A DNA stretch of 13,866 nucleotides from Holophagaceae bacterium. GTDB lineage: Bacteria > Acidobacteriota > Holophagae > Holophagales > Holophagaceae. The stretch lies in NCBI GenBank assembly GCA_003538615.1, contig DPRT01000013.1, forward strand, positions 27,934 through 41,799, in the 5' to 3' direction. The translations under genes and the position numbers were made by a program. Shown here piece by piece: positions 1 through 6,986 of the stretch. The notes under the pieces are model-generated. The model saw only the letters and a list, made by a program, of their open reading frames with translations. It made no database searches and had not been told where the DNA came from. Position 1 is the stretch's first letter. Each line of letters opens with the position of its first letter.

Positions 1-1158
1 ATCCGCCCCGAGCCCATCCGCCTGCTGATGGAATGTCTGAACCGTGACGTGGTGCCTGTGGTGCCGAGCCAGGGGAGCGTGGGCGCCAGCGGCGACCTGG
101 CCCCGCTGGCCCACATGGCGCTGCTGCTGGTGGGCGAGGGGCTGGCGTGGCAAGGCGGGGGCCACGTCCCCGGCGGCCAGGCCCTGGCGAAGGCCGGTCT
201 GAATCCCGTGACGCTCCAGGCGAAGGAGGGCCTGGCCCTCATCAACGGCACCCAGCTCATCACCTCCCTGGGCAATCTGGCCGTGGAGAAGTTCACCCGC
301 CTGGCGGATCTGGCGGACGAGATCGCCGGTCTCAGCCTGGAGGCCCTGCGCGGCACCCGCGCCGCCTTCGATCCGCGCATCCATGCCGCCCGGCCCCATC
401 CGGGCCAGATCGCCGTCGCCGGGCGCATGCGAGACATCCTGGGCCAGACCAGCGACATCTCGGAAAGCCACAAGGACTGCCACCGCGTGCAGGACGCCTA
501 CAGCCTGCGCTGCATCCCCCAGGTGCACGGCGTGACCCGCGATGCCCTGGGCTTCGCCGGGGCCATCCTCGAGCGGGAACTCAACAGCGCCACGGACAAT
601 CCGATGATCTTCACAGACACCCAGGAGTCCCGTTCCGGTGGCAATTTCCATGGCCAGTACCCCGCCTTCGCCTGCGATGTGCTCGCCATCGCCGCGGCGG
701 ATCTCGCCAGCATCTCCGAGCGCCGCCAGGAGCGCCTGGTGAACCCCGCCTATTCGGACCTGCCGGCCTTCCTCACCCAGAACGGCGGCCTCGAATCCGG
801 CTTCATGATGGCCCACGTCACGTCTGCGGCCCTGGTCAGCGAGATGAAGGGCCTGGCCCATCCCGCCTGCGTGGACACCATCCCCACCAGCGCCGGGAAG
901 GAGGATCACGTGAGCATGGGGCCCATCGCCGCCCGCAAGCTCCTCCGCGCCGTGGACGCCCTCGAACAGGTGCTGGCCATCGAGGCCCGTATGGCCCTGG
1001 AAGGGCTCCGCATCGTGGGCCTGGCTCCGGCCAAGGGCCTGCAGCCCCTGATGGACCGCCTCGCGGATGCTTGCGCTCCCTGGGCCGATCGCGTCATGTT
1101 CATGGAGATCCAGGCCACCCTCGGCGCCCTCCGGGCCCACCAGGAAGCTCATCCATGA
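1..1158 (+). CDS. hutH: Histidine ammonia-lyase, 5' end cut by the window
   Basis: Deaminates L-histidine to urocanate and ammonia in the cytosol, the first step of histidine degradation. The reading frame is open from base 1. The Ala-Ser-Gly triplet that cyclises into the MIO cofactor lies at bases 85-93 in the context VPSQGSVGASGDLAPLAHMA. This family normally has about 140 residues before that triplet, so roughly 110 residues lie upstream of the window. Further family blocks follow: QDAYSLRCIPQVHG, NSATDNPMIF, GGNFHGQYPAFA, SERRQERLVNP, and TSAGKEDHVSMG carrying the catalytic Glu. The more common wording of the last block is NQEDHVSM, so Asn-Gln is Gly-Lys here. The stop overlaps the next start (ATGA). 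No other hut gene is visible in the window. Ammonia-lyase family membership is certain; histidine as substrate is very likely from the EDHVSM block, but the N-terminal selectivity residues are not in view. Confidence 0.94.
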   Translation: MRPEPIRLLMECLNRDVVPVVPSQGSVGASGDLAPLAHMALLLVGEGLAWQGGGHVPGGQALAKAGLNPVTLQAKEGLALINGTQLITSLGNLAVEKFTRLADLADEIAGLSLEALRGTRAAFDPRIHAARPHPGQIAVAGRMRDILGQTSDISESHKDCHRVQDAYSLRCIPQVHGVTRDALGFAGAILERELNSATDNPMIFTDTQESRSGGNFHGQYPAFACDVLAIAAADLASISERRQERLVNPAYSDLPAFLTQNGGLESGFMMAHVTSAALVSEMKGLAHPACVDTIPTSAGKEDHVSMGPIAARKLLRAVDALEQVLAIEARMALEGLRIVGLAPAKGLQPLMDRLADACAPWADRVMFMEIQATLGALRAHQEAHP

Positions 1159-1835
1159 CCCTGCCCACCCCTTGGCGGACTGCATGCGAAGAGGCGCTCC
1201 GGCGCTTCTCCGATGCCGATGCCATCCGGTTCTGGGGCATCGGCCACGAGGTGGATGGCGCCTACCAGCCCATCTTCAACTACCGCTTCGAGCACACCTA
1301 CGCCGCCGTGCTGCTGGCCCGCTGGCTGGCCCCCGAAGCGGGGGCCGATCCGGAGGTCGTCGAATGCGCCGCCTGGCTGCATGACGTGGCCAAGCGGCTC
1401 AAGGATCCGCACGCCAGGGACACCCACGCCCAGGAGGCCTCGGCCCGGGTGCCGGAGATCCTCGCGGGCACGGATTTCCCGCCGGAGAAGATTCCCGCCG
1501 TGCGCCACGCCATCGAGCACCACGTGGGGCTGAAACTCACGAAGCGCCTGGAGCCCCTGGAGACCGCCTGCCTCTGGGATTGCGACAAGCTCAGCAAGAT
1601 CGGTGCGGCAAGCCTCATCCACTTCGGCTGCATCAGCGGCGCCTTCCAGCCCATCACCACCGCCGAGATCCTGCGCCGCGGCGAGGCCTGGCTGGATCTG
1701 GCCCGGGACATCACCGCCAGCTTCAACACCGCGCCCGCCCGCGAGGAGGGCCGGCGGCGCCTCGCTTTCATCGAAGCCCACTACGCCCAGTTGAGGCGGG
1801 AATGGTCCGACCCCGCCAGGGCGATGCCCGCATGA
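1155..1835 (+). CDS. HD-domain metal-dependent phosphohydrolase (226 aa)
   Basis: A soluble HD-superfamily protein, presumably a phosphohydrolase or nucleotidase binding a divalent metal; the substrate is unknown. The signature residues are visible: His47 (FEHTYAA), His76-Asp77 (AAWLHDVAK), His122-His123 (IEHHVGLK) and Asp144 (WDCDKLSK), the order expected for H...HD...H...D. No signal peptide, membrane segment or output domain is seen. The start was chosen because the ATG forms an ATGA overlap with the hutH stop and has AGGAAG (1142-1147) seven bases upstream. Its own stop overlaps the next gene in the same way. The frame stays open far upstream inside hutH, but that extension is arginine/proline-rich shadow sequence. 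Coupling to hutH and to a kinase suggests a shared regulatory or metabolic setting, but nothing in the sequence identifies the substrate. Confidence 0.85.
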   Translation: MTLPTPWRTACEEALRRFSDADAIRFWGIGHEVDGAYQPIFNYRFEHTYAAVLLARWLAPEAGADPEVVECAAWLHDVAKRLKDPHARDTHAQEASARVPEILAGTDFPPEKIPAVRHAIEHHVGLKLTKRLEPLETACLWDCDKLSKIGAASLIHFGCISGAFQPITTAEILRRGEAWLDLARDITASFNTAPAREEGRRRLAFIEAHYAQLRREWSDPARAMPA

Positions 1836-4036
1836 ACGACTTCCTGCAGCTCGCCCAGACCCTGTCCATGGCCCTCAAGGCGCTCCAGATGTACACCGCC
1901 GCGCACCCCAGGGCGCAGGAGGCAGTGGCGGCCGCGCATGCCGCCCTGACCCGCTGGCTGGCGGGGAGCAGCCGCCTCCAGTTCGTGGTCACGGGCACCA
2001 AGGCCTTCGCGGACGGGGTGGTGCAGGACAGCCGCAACCCCCATGTGGCCACGCTCGTGCGCCTCGTGTCCGAGCGGGGCGTGAGCGGTTTCGTCTTCGA
2101 GCAGGGGGTTGCGGAAAGCGAGTGCCTGGCCTTCCTCCAGGCCCTCTCCCTCAAGCCGCAGAAGCTGGAGGAGCAGGGCGGCATCGAGCACCTCCTCCAG
2201 GCCGCCGAGGTCCGGCGCATCAAGGTCTCCCAGATCCGCTACCAGGCCGTCCACGAAGGCGAGGAGGGCGCCGCCGAGGACCAGCCCCCCGCCAGCCCGG
2301 TCATCTCCACCGTGGAACCTCTGGAGAAGGTCCTCCGCGAGGCTCTCGTCGTGGCCCTGTCCGGCGCGCCGGGCGGCCCCGCCGATCTGGGCGGGCTGGG
2401 CCCGCTCGGGCACAAGCTGGGGCTGGGGGACGGTGCCCCCGACGCCGACCAGCTCGCCCTGCTGCGCCAGATCGTCATGGACCTGGCGCCGGAGGCGCAG
2501 CTGAGGCTGGTGGCCGGATTGGCGACCCTGCCGGAGCACCCCGCCGGCCTGACCCTCGGCCTGAAGGCGCTGGCGGGCGATCTGCTCGCCAGCGCCACCC
2601 GCTCCGCCCTGGCCGGGGGCATGTCCTGGGCCCGCCTGCGGGGGCCCCTGGAGCAGATCCTGCGGCCCCTGCCCGACCGCGAGTCCCTGGTGCGGACCAT
2701 GGTGTCCCAGCTCCGCGAGGCCGGCCAGGACACCACGCAGGCGGAGGCCATGCTCCGCCACCTGGACTGGGATTCCCTCAGCCTGGAGGCCAAGCTGGTG
2801 AAGGCGCTCGAAGAAGGCTGGCTGTTCGAGCTGAGCGTCGCCCAACGGCTGGCCTTTCTCCGGGAGCTGCTGGACCTCCGCCGCTTCGGCGCCTTCCTCC
2901 AGGTCCAGGAGGCGCTGGTGGACGCCCTCCGCGATGAGCAGGTGGAGATCCGCCTCAAGGCCGCCCAGACCCTGGCGGGGGTTTCCCGATGGGCTCTGGA
3001 ACCGGGCCTGCCTCCGGGCAGCGAGGGGGCGCTGGCGGAGGCGCTCCGCGCCCATTTCGCCTGGGAGCCGGACCCGCCGGTCCACCAGTGGACCACCGAG
3101 GCCCTGGATGCCCTGCTGTCGTCGCTGGTGCCCCGGTCCGAACTCGGCCACGTGATGGCCGACCTCCAGGAACTCGAAGGGCTGTGCGCCTTCCTCGGCG
3201 AACCCCTGCCCTGGCGCCAGGCGGCCCTGGAACGCCTGCGCGCCGGGCTGGTCCGGCCCGCCTTGATGGATGCGGTGGTGGTCCACATCCTCGGCATGGA
3301 GCGGAGCCGGCTGGCCACCGAGGTCCATCCCTTCCTGGAATTCCTCGGAGCCCCCATGGCCCGGCACCTGGTGGCCCGGCTCGGGCAGGAGGATGACCGG
3401 ACCCGCCGGGGCCGCCTCGTGGAAGCCGTGCGCAGCATGGGCCCCCTGTCCCTCCCGCCCCTGTTCGAGGCGCTGGCCTCCCCCGCCTGGTACCTGGTGC
3501 GGAATGCCCTCACCCTGCTGTCCGACCTGGGGGATGCGGGCTGTCTTCAGGCCGTCGTCCCGCTTCTCCGGCACACCGAACCCAGGGTGCGCCGGGCTGC
3601 GGTCCGCGCCCTCTGGAAGCTCGGCGGACCCGCCTCGGAGCCGCACCTCATCGCCCGGATGAAGGATACGGATCCCGAGACTCTGCATGAGATCTTCTTC
3701 GCCCTGGGCCAGCTCCGCTCGGAGAGCAGCGTGGCGCCCACCGCCGAGCTCGCCCTGGACAAGCGCATCCAGGAACGGCTCCGGGTCCAGGCCACCGACA
3801 CGCTGGGCCTCATCGCCTCCCCCCGGGCCCTGCCTGCGCTGGTGGAACTGCTGCGCCGGAAGGGCCTGTTCGCCGCCACCGAACCCCCGGCCGTCCGCCT
3901 GTCCGCCGCCCGGGCCCTGACCGTGCTGGGCATCCCCGAGGCCCGGGAAGCCCTCCTGCGGGTGGTCGATGCCGAACCCCGGGGCGTGGAGCGGCAGGCC
4001 TTCCTCCAGCTCCTGGAATCCATGGCTTCGGCATGA
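1832..4036 (+). CDS. HEAT-repeat protein with an unassigned N-terminal domain (734 aa)
   Basis: A large, soluble, leucine/alanine-rich, mostly helical protein with no signal peptide or membrane segment. Residues 1 to about 145 form a mixed domain containing YTAAHPRAQEAV, then strands such as LQFVVTG and GVSGFVFEQGV. An acidic/proline linker (about 146-170) follows, then a long helical middle. From about residue 551 to the end there are clear HEAT repeats, e.g. VRNALTLLSDLGDAGCLQAV, PRVRRAAVRALWKLGG, LRVQATDTLGLIASPRALPA and VRLSAARALTVLGIPEAREA. HEAT arrays are protein-binding scaffolds in general; no catalytic motif is recognised. The start is the ATG in the ATGA overlap with the HD gene, and the stop overlaps the kinase start the same way. 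That arrangement suggests it works with the kinase, perhaps as a sensor or scaffold, which is inference. Repeat content is well supported; function is unknown. Confidence 0.82.
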   Translation: MNDFLQLAQTLSMALKALQMYTAAHPRAQEAVAAAHAALTRWLAGSSRLQFVVTGTKAFADGVVQDSRNPHVATLVRLVSERGVSGFVFEQGVAESECLAFLQALSLKPQKLEEQGGIEHLLQAAEVRRIKVSQIRYQAVHEGEEGAAEDQPPASPVISTVEPLEKVLREALVVALSGAPGGPADLGGLGPLGHKLGLGDGAPDADQLALLRQIVMDLAPEAQLRLVAGLATLPEHPAGLTLGLKALAGDLLASATRSALAGGMSWARLRGPLEQILRPLPDRESLVRTMVSQLREAGQDTTQAEAMLRHLDWDSLSLEAKLVKALEEGWLFELSVAQRLAFLRELLDLRRFGAFLQVQEALVDALRDEQVEIRLKAAQTLAGVSRWALEPGLPPGSEGALAEALRAHFAWEPDPPVHQWTTEALDALLSSLVPRSELGHVMADLQELEGLCAFLGEPLPWRQAALERLRAGLVRPALMDAVVVHILGMERSRLATEVHPFLEFLGAPMARHLVARLGQEDDRTRRGRLVEAVRSMGPLSLPPLFEALASPAWYLVRNALTLLSDLGDAGCLQAVVPLLRHTEPRVRRAAVRALWKLGGPASEPHLIARMKDTDPETLHEIFFALGQLRSESSVAPTAELALDKRIQERLRVQATDTLGLIASPRALPALVELLRRKGLFAATEPPAVRLSAARALTVLGIPEAREALLRVVDAEPRGVERQAFLQLLESMASA

Positions 4037-5118
4037 GCGGACTCCAGGCCCATCCCGATCCCCGCCAGCTGCTCGAAGCCTTCGAGGCCTTCACCGCGGC
4101 CTCGGAGCATCTCCAGACCCGGTATGAAGCCCTCCAGGCCCAGCTGGGCCAGTTGCAGGGGGAGCTTCAGACGGTGCTGGAGGCGGTCCCCTTCGCCATC
4201 TGGGTGCTGGGCGAGGACAGTTCGCTCCGGTTCACCAACCGGCCCCAGGGCCTGGAGGGGCGCTTCCTCCAGGGCCCCGCGCCCTGGGAGCCCGGCAGCC
4301 CCGGGGGCCAGCGGCGCTTCAAGACCGGCGAGGGGCGGGAACTGATTTTCGAGGAGGAGCGGCGGTCCGCCCCCCACGGTGGCACCATCGTCACCCTGCG
4401 CGACGTCACCGAAGCCGTCTTCCAGGCCCAGCAGGCCACCCGGGAGGACCGCCTGGCCGCCATGGGGCGCATGGCCGCCGAGCTGGCCCATGAGATCCGG
4501 AACCCCCTGGGCAGCCTGGCCCTGTTCTCCGGGATGCTGGTGGAGGATCTCGGGGAGCAGCCCGGCCCTCTGGAGCTCGCCCGCAAGATGCAGGAGGGCG
4601 TGGGCCGGCTGAACCGCGTGGTGGGCAACACCCTGGCCTTCAGCCGCGACCTGCACCCCAAGCCCCTGGACGTGCCCCTGTGGGCCTTCTGGGAGGACGC
4701 CCTCCGCCACGCCACCTTGGCCGAGGCCGTGCCCTGGGAGAACCGGATCCCCGAAACCGCCGCCTGGGAGGGCGACCCCGATCTCCTCCGGCAGGTGGCG
4801 CAGAACCTGCTCCAGAACGCCACCCGGGCCCTGGAGGACATCGAGCGGCCCCAGGTGGTCCTGGATGCTGCGGAAGAGACCGTGGAGGGCCGGCCCTGCT
4901 GGCACCTCACCCTCACGGACAACGGCTGCGGCATCCCCGCCGAGGCGCTGTCCCGGGTGTTCGACCCCTTCTTCAGCACCTTCGGCGGAGGCACGGGCCT
5001 GGGCCTGGCCGTCTGCCACCGGATCATCGTGGCCCACGGGGGCCTGCTCTTCATCGAAAGCCAGGTGGGGCGCGGGACCACCGTCCATCTGCGGCTGCCG
5101 GCGCCAGCGATGTCGTGA
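4033..5118 (+). CDS. Soluble sensor histidine kinase with a small PAS-like domain (361 aa)
   Basis: A cytosolic histidine kinase of the NtrB-like architecture. Residues 10-48 form a predicted coiled coil. Residues about 48-128 look like a small PAS-type sensing domain (VLEAVPFAIWVLGEDSSLRF to TIVTLRDVTEAV). Next is the HisKA dimerisation helix with phospho-acceptor His153 (AAELAHEIRNPLG). The ATPase domain shows the N box with Asn262 (NLLQNATRALE), the G1 box at Asp296 (DNGCGIP), an F box (FDPFFST) and the G2 box from Gly318 (GGGTGLGLAV), ending with GRGTTVHLRLP. All residues needed for ATP binding and autophosphorylation are present. No transmembrane segment or signal peptide is seen, so the signal should be intracellular. 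There is no receiver domain and no response regulator beside it, so its partner is unknown. The start overlaps the HEAT gene stop (ATGA), implying translational coupling. Confidence 0.93.
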   Translation: MSGLQAHPDPRQLLEAFEAFTAASEHLQTRYEALQAQLGQLQGELQTVLEAVPFAIWVLGEDSSLRFTNRPQGLEGRFLQGPAPWEPGSPGGQRRFKTGEGRELIFEEERRSAPHGGTIVTLRDVTEAVFQAQQATREDRLAAMGRMAAELAHEIRNPLGSLALFSGMLVEDLGEQPGPLELARKMQEGVGRLNRVVGNTLAFSRDLHPKPLDVPLWAFWEDALRHATLAEAVPWENRIPETAAWEGDPDLLRQVAQNLLQNATRALEDIERPQVVLDAAEETVEGRPCWHLTLTDNGCGIPAEALSRVFDPFFSTFGGGTGLGLAVCHRIIVAHGGLLFIESQVGRGTTVHLRLPAPAMS

Positions 5119-5129
5119 CGCCGGTCACA
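5114..5129. promoter_or_regulatory. CRP/FNR-like palindrome upstream of ppa
   Basis: CGTGA-CGCCGG-TCACA matches nine of the ten half-site bases of the CRP consensus TGTGA-N6-TCACA, with the correct 6-base spacer. It overlaps the kinase stop codon (TGA at 5116-5118) and ends 35 bases before the ppa start. A weak sigma70-like pair also covers it: GTGACG at 5115-5120, 17 bases, then GAAAAT at 5138-5143. A regulator bound here could act on ppa. The motif is short and no matching regulator is in the window, so chance is possible. Confidence 0.35.
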
Positions 5130-5164
5130 GGCCGTGCGAAAATCAAACCCTTTGCGGAGCGCCC

Positions 5165-5689
5165 ATGTCCCTGGTCCACCTTGATCCCGGAAAGCAGGCG
5201 CCCGAGCTCGTCAATGCCATCATCGAGATCCCCACGGGATCCCGCATCAAGTACGAGATCGACCACCACACGGGCCTGGTCCATGTGGACCGCGTGCTGT
5301 TCTCGCCCTTCCACTACCCGGCCGAATACGGGTTCATTCCCGGCACCCTGGCCGAGGATGGCGACCCGGCGGACATCCTCGTGCTCATCAACGGATCGAC
5401 CTATCCCGGCGTGGTGATCCGGGCCCGGCCCATCGCGCTGCTGCGCATGACGGACGACAAGGGGAAGGACGCCAAGATCCTGGCCGTGGCCACGGACGAT
5501 CCCAGCTACGCCCACGTGACCTCCCGCAGCGACCTGCCCCCGCACTTCCTGCTCGAGGTGGAGCACTTCTTCCTCACCTACAAGGATCTGGAGCGCAAGA
5601 GCGTGGCCAGCGATGGCTGGGGCGGCAAGGACGAGGCCCACGCCTTCGTGAGAGCCTCCATCGAGGCCTACAACCGGCAGAAGAAGTAG
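5165..5689 (+). CDS. ppa: Inorganic pyrophosphatase, family I (174 aa)
   Basis: Hydrolyses cytosolic pyrophosphate to two phosphates with Mg2+, pulling biosynthetic reactions forward. The length matches the short bacterial family I enzyme, and the active site aligns residue for residue with the E. coli numbering: Lys29, Glu31, Arg43, Tyr55, the signature EDGDPADILVL giving Asp65, Asp67 and Asp70, then Asp97, Asp102 and Lys104 in TDDKGKDAK. Tyr139-Lys140 match the later Tyr-Lys pair. The start ATG has GGAG (5156-5159) five bases upstream. An in-frame opening further upstream is shadow sequence inside the kinase gene. A 46-base gap after the kinase carries a CRP-like palindrome, so this gene may begin a new transcript. 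The HAD phosphatase follows seven bases after the stop. Confidence 0.97.
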   Translation: MSLVHLDPGKQAPELVNAIIEIPTGSRIKYEIDHHTGLVHVDRVLFSPFHYPAEYGFIPGTLAEDGDPADILVLINGSTYPGVVIRARPIALLRMTDDKGKDAKILAVATDDPSYAHVTSRSDLPPHFLLEVEHFFLTYKDLERKSVASDGWGGKDEAHAFVRASIEAYNRQKK

Positions 5690-5696
5690 GGCGGCC

Positions 5697-6404
5697 ATGG
5701 CGGCTCCGGAGGAGGCCCCGGGCCTCGTCTGCTTCGACCTGGACGGAACCTTGGTGGACCCCCTCCTGGGTGTGCGGAACTGCCTGCGGAAGACCTGCGC
5801 GGCCTTCGCCCTGGCCATGCCGGACGAGGCCACCATCCGGGCCTGGATCGGCTTCGGCATGCGGGAATCTCTGGCCACCCTCCCGGGGCTGGAGGATCCG
5901 GCGCGGCTGGAGGCCACCCTGGATTTCTACTGGGAGCGCTACCGGGAGGATGGCGTCTTCGAGCACGAGCTGTACCCCGGCGTCTTCCACCTGCTGCACC
6001 GGCTGAAGCGCCAGGGCCACCGCATCTACATCGTGTCCGCCAAGCCCAGCGTCTTCGCCCGGCGCATCGCCTACCAGTTCGACCTGAACCTCATCTTCGA
6101 CGACATCTTCGGCAGCACGCTGAAGGGGCGCTGGCAGCCCAAGACCGGGGTGCTGGCGGGCCTGGCGGACCGGGGCACCATCTGGCCCGGTGGCGTCTTC
6201 ATCGGGGACCGGGGTGTGGACATGGAAGCCGCCCGGGACCATGGCCTGGAAGCCATCGGCGTGGGCTGGGGCTACGGCAGCCACCAGGAGCTGATGGATG
6301 CAGGGGCCGAGCGCATCTTCGATGCCGTGCCGGACCTGGATGCCTGGCTGCGCATCCGCTTCCCCCAGGCCGAAGTGTTCGACGCCTTCAGCCGTTCGGA
6401 GTAG
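5697..6404 (+). CDS. HAD-superfamily phosphatase, Gph-like (235 aa)
   Basis: A soluble haloacid dehalogenase-type phosphohydrolase, closest in layout to phosphoglycolate phosphatases. Motif I is FDLDGTLVD, with nucleophile Asp14 and acid/base Asp16. Motif II is Ser114 (YIVSAKP). Motif III is Lys149 (WQPKTG). Motif IV is GDRGVDMEAA, with Asp171 and Asp175. A helical cap lies between motifs I and II (about residues 22-95), as in subfamily I. The C-terminal GAERIFDAVPDL is typical of Gph-like proteins. The ATG follows ppa after seven bases, so the two are probably co-transcribed; only a weak G-rich ribosome site is visible. The substrate cannot be read from sequence: phosphoglycolate, a nucleotide or another small phosphate ester are all possible. 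The gene converges with lolA, leaving 11 bases and no visible terminator. Confidence 0.88.
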   Translation: MAAPEEAPGLVCFDLDGTLVDPLLGVRNCLRKTCAAFALAMPDEATIRAWIGFGMRESLATLPGLEDPARLEATLDFYWERYREDGVFEHELYPGVFHLLHRLKRQGHRIYIVSAKPSVFARRIAYQFDLNLIFDDIFGSTLKGRWQPKTGVLAGLADRGTIWPGGVFIGDRGVDMEAARDHGLEAIGVGWGYGSHQELMDAGAERIFDAVPDLDAWLRIRFPQAEVFDAFSRSE

Positions 6405-6415
6405 GGGTCAGGCGC

Positions 6416-6985
6416 TCAGCCCCAGCGCGTGCCGGGAGGTACCTGGGGCTTGAAGGCCCCGGGCCCAGGCTTCGCGGGCACCTTCGGATCCAGCAATTCC
6501 AGCCGCTGGCGAGCGCCGGTGGGGTCCGTCCACTCGAGGCTGCGCAGCAGGCCCTTGCGCCCCGTGGCCAGGAGGGGCGGCAGGTCCGGCGCCCTGGGCA
6601 CCAGCTTCACTCCATCGCCACCCTGGGCTTCGGCGCGGTAGAGCTCGTCGATCCGCGAGGGGTCCAGCAGGATTCCCAGCAGGGGGAAGTCGCGCACGGC
6701 GCGGGCCAGATCGATCCGCTGGGCCGTGCGGGTATCCGGATCGTACTGCACGAGCTGATGGCCATCGGCGGTCACGGTCAATCCGGAATCGTAGGCCACC
6801 TTCAGCTTGCCGCCCCGGGCCAGCAGGAGGCTGCCTTCCTGCGCCATCTTGCCGAACACGGCGCTGTCGCTCTCCTGGCGGAAGCGGCTGGCCAGGACCG
6901 GCGCCTTGAGAAAGGCGGTCCACCACCCGGGCAGCGCCGCCGCGAGGGGCGCCACCAGCAGGGCCACGAGAAGGGGGGCCCGCAC
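6416..6985 (-). CDS. LolA-like outer-membrane lipoprotein carrier protein (189 aa)
   Basis: Probably a periplasmic LolA-family protein that shuttles lipoproteins towards the outer membrane. The N-terminus MRAPLLVALLVAPLAAALPG is a short signal peptide. The body has LolA-like features: an early F-R-Q element (ASRFRQESD), a GSLLLARGGKLKVAYDSG strand pair, then VTADGHQLVQYDPDT. The proline-rich C-terminus and 189-residue length fit the family loosely. The start is GTG, the only plausible start because an in-frame TGA (bases 6998-7000) lies just upstream. A GGAG five bases before it sits inside the last codons of mglA, and the mglA stop is separated from this start by a single base, so it is translated from the mglA message. 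The family call rests on pattern, not on strong catalytic residues. No LolB or LolCDE is in the window. Confidence 0.68.
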   Translation of the reverse strand: MRAPLLVALLVAPLAAALPGWWTAFLKAPVLASRFRQESDSAVFGKMAQEGSLLLARGGKLKVAYDSGLTVTADGHQLVQYDPDTRTAQRIDLARAVRDFPLLGILLDPSRIDELYRAEAQGGDGVKLVPRAPDLPPLLATGRKGLLRSLEWTDPTGARQRLELLDPKVPAKPGPGAFKPQVPPGTRWG

Positions 6986-6986
6986 C

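Noticed and set aside
1781..3688. 635-residue open frame on the minus strand opposite the HEAT gene
   Set aside because: Low-complexity Gly/Gln/His/Pro-rich translation without family motifs; a codon-bias shadow of the well-supported plus-strand gene.
5690..5696. Separate promoter between ppa and the HAD phosphatase
   Set aside because: Only seven bases separate them, so co-transcription is the simpler reading.
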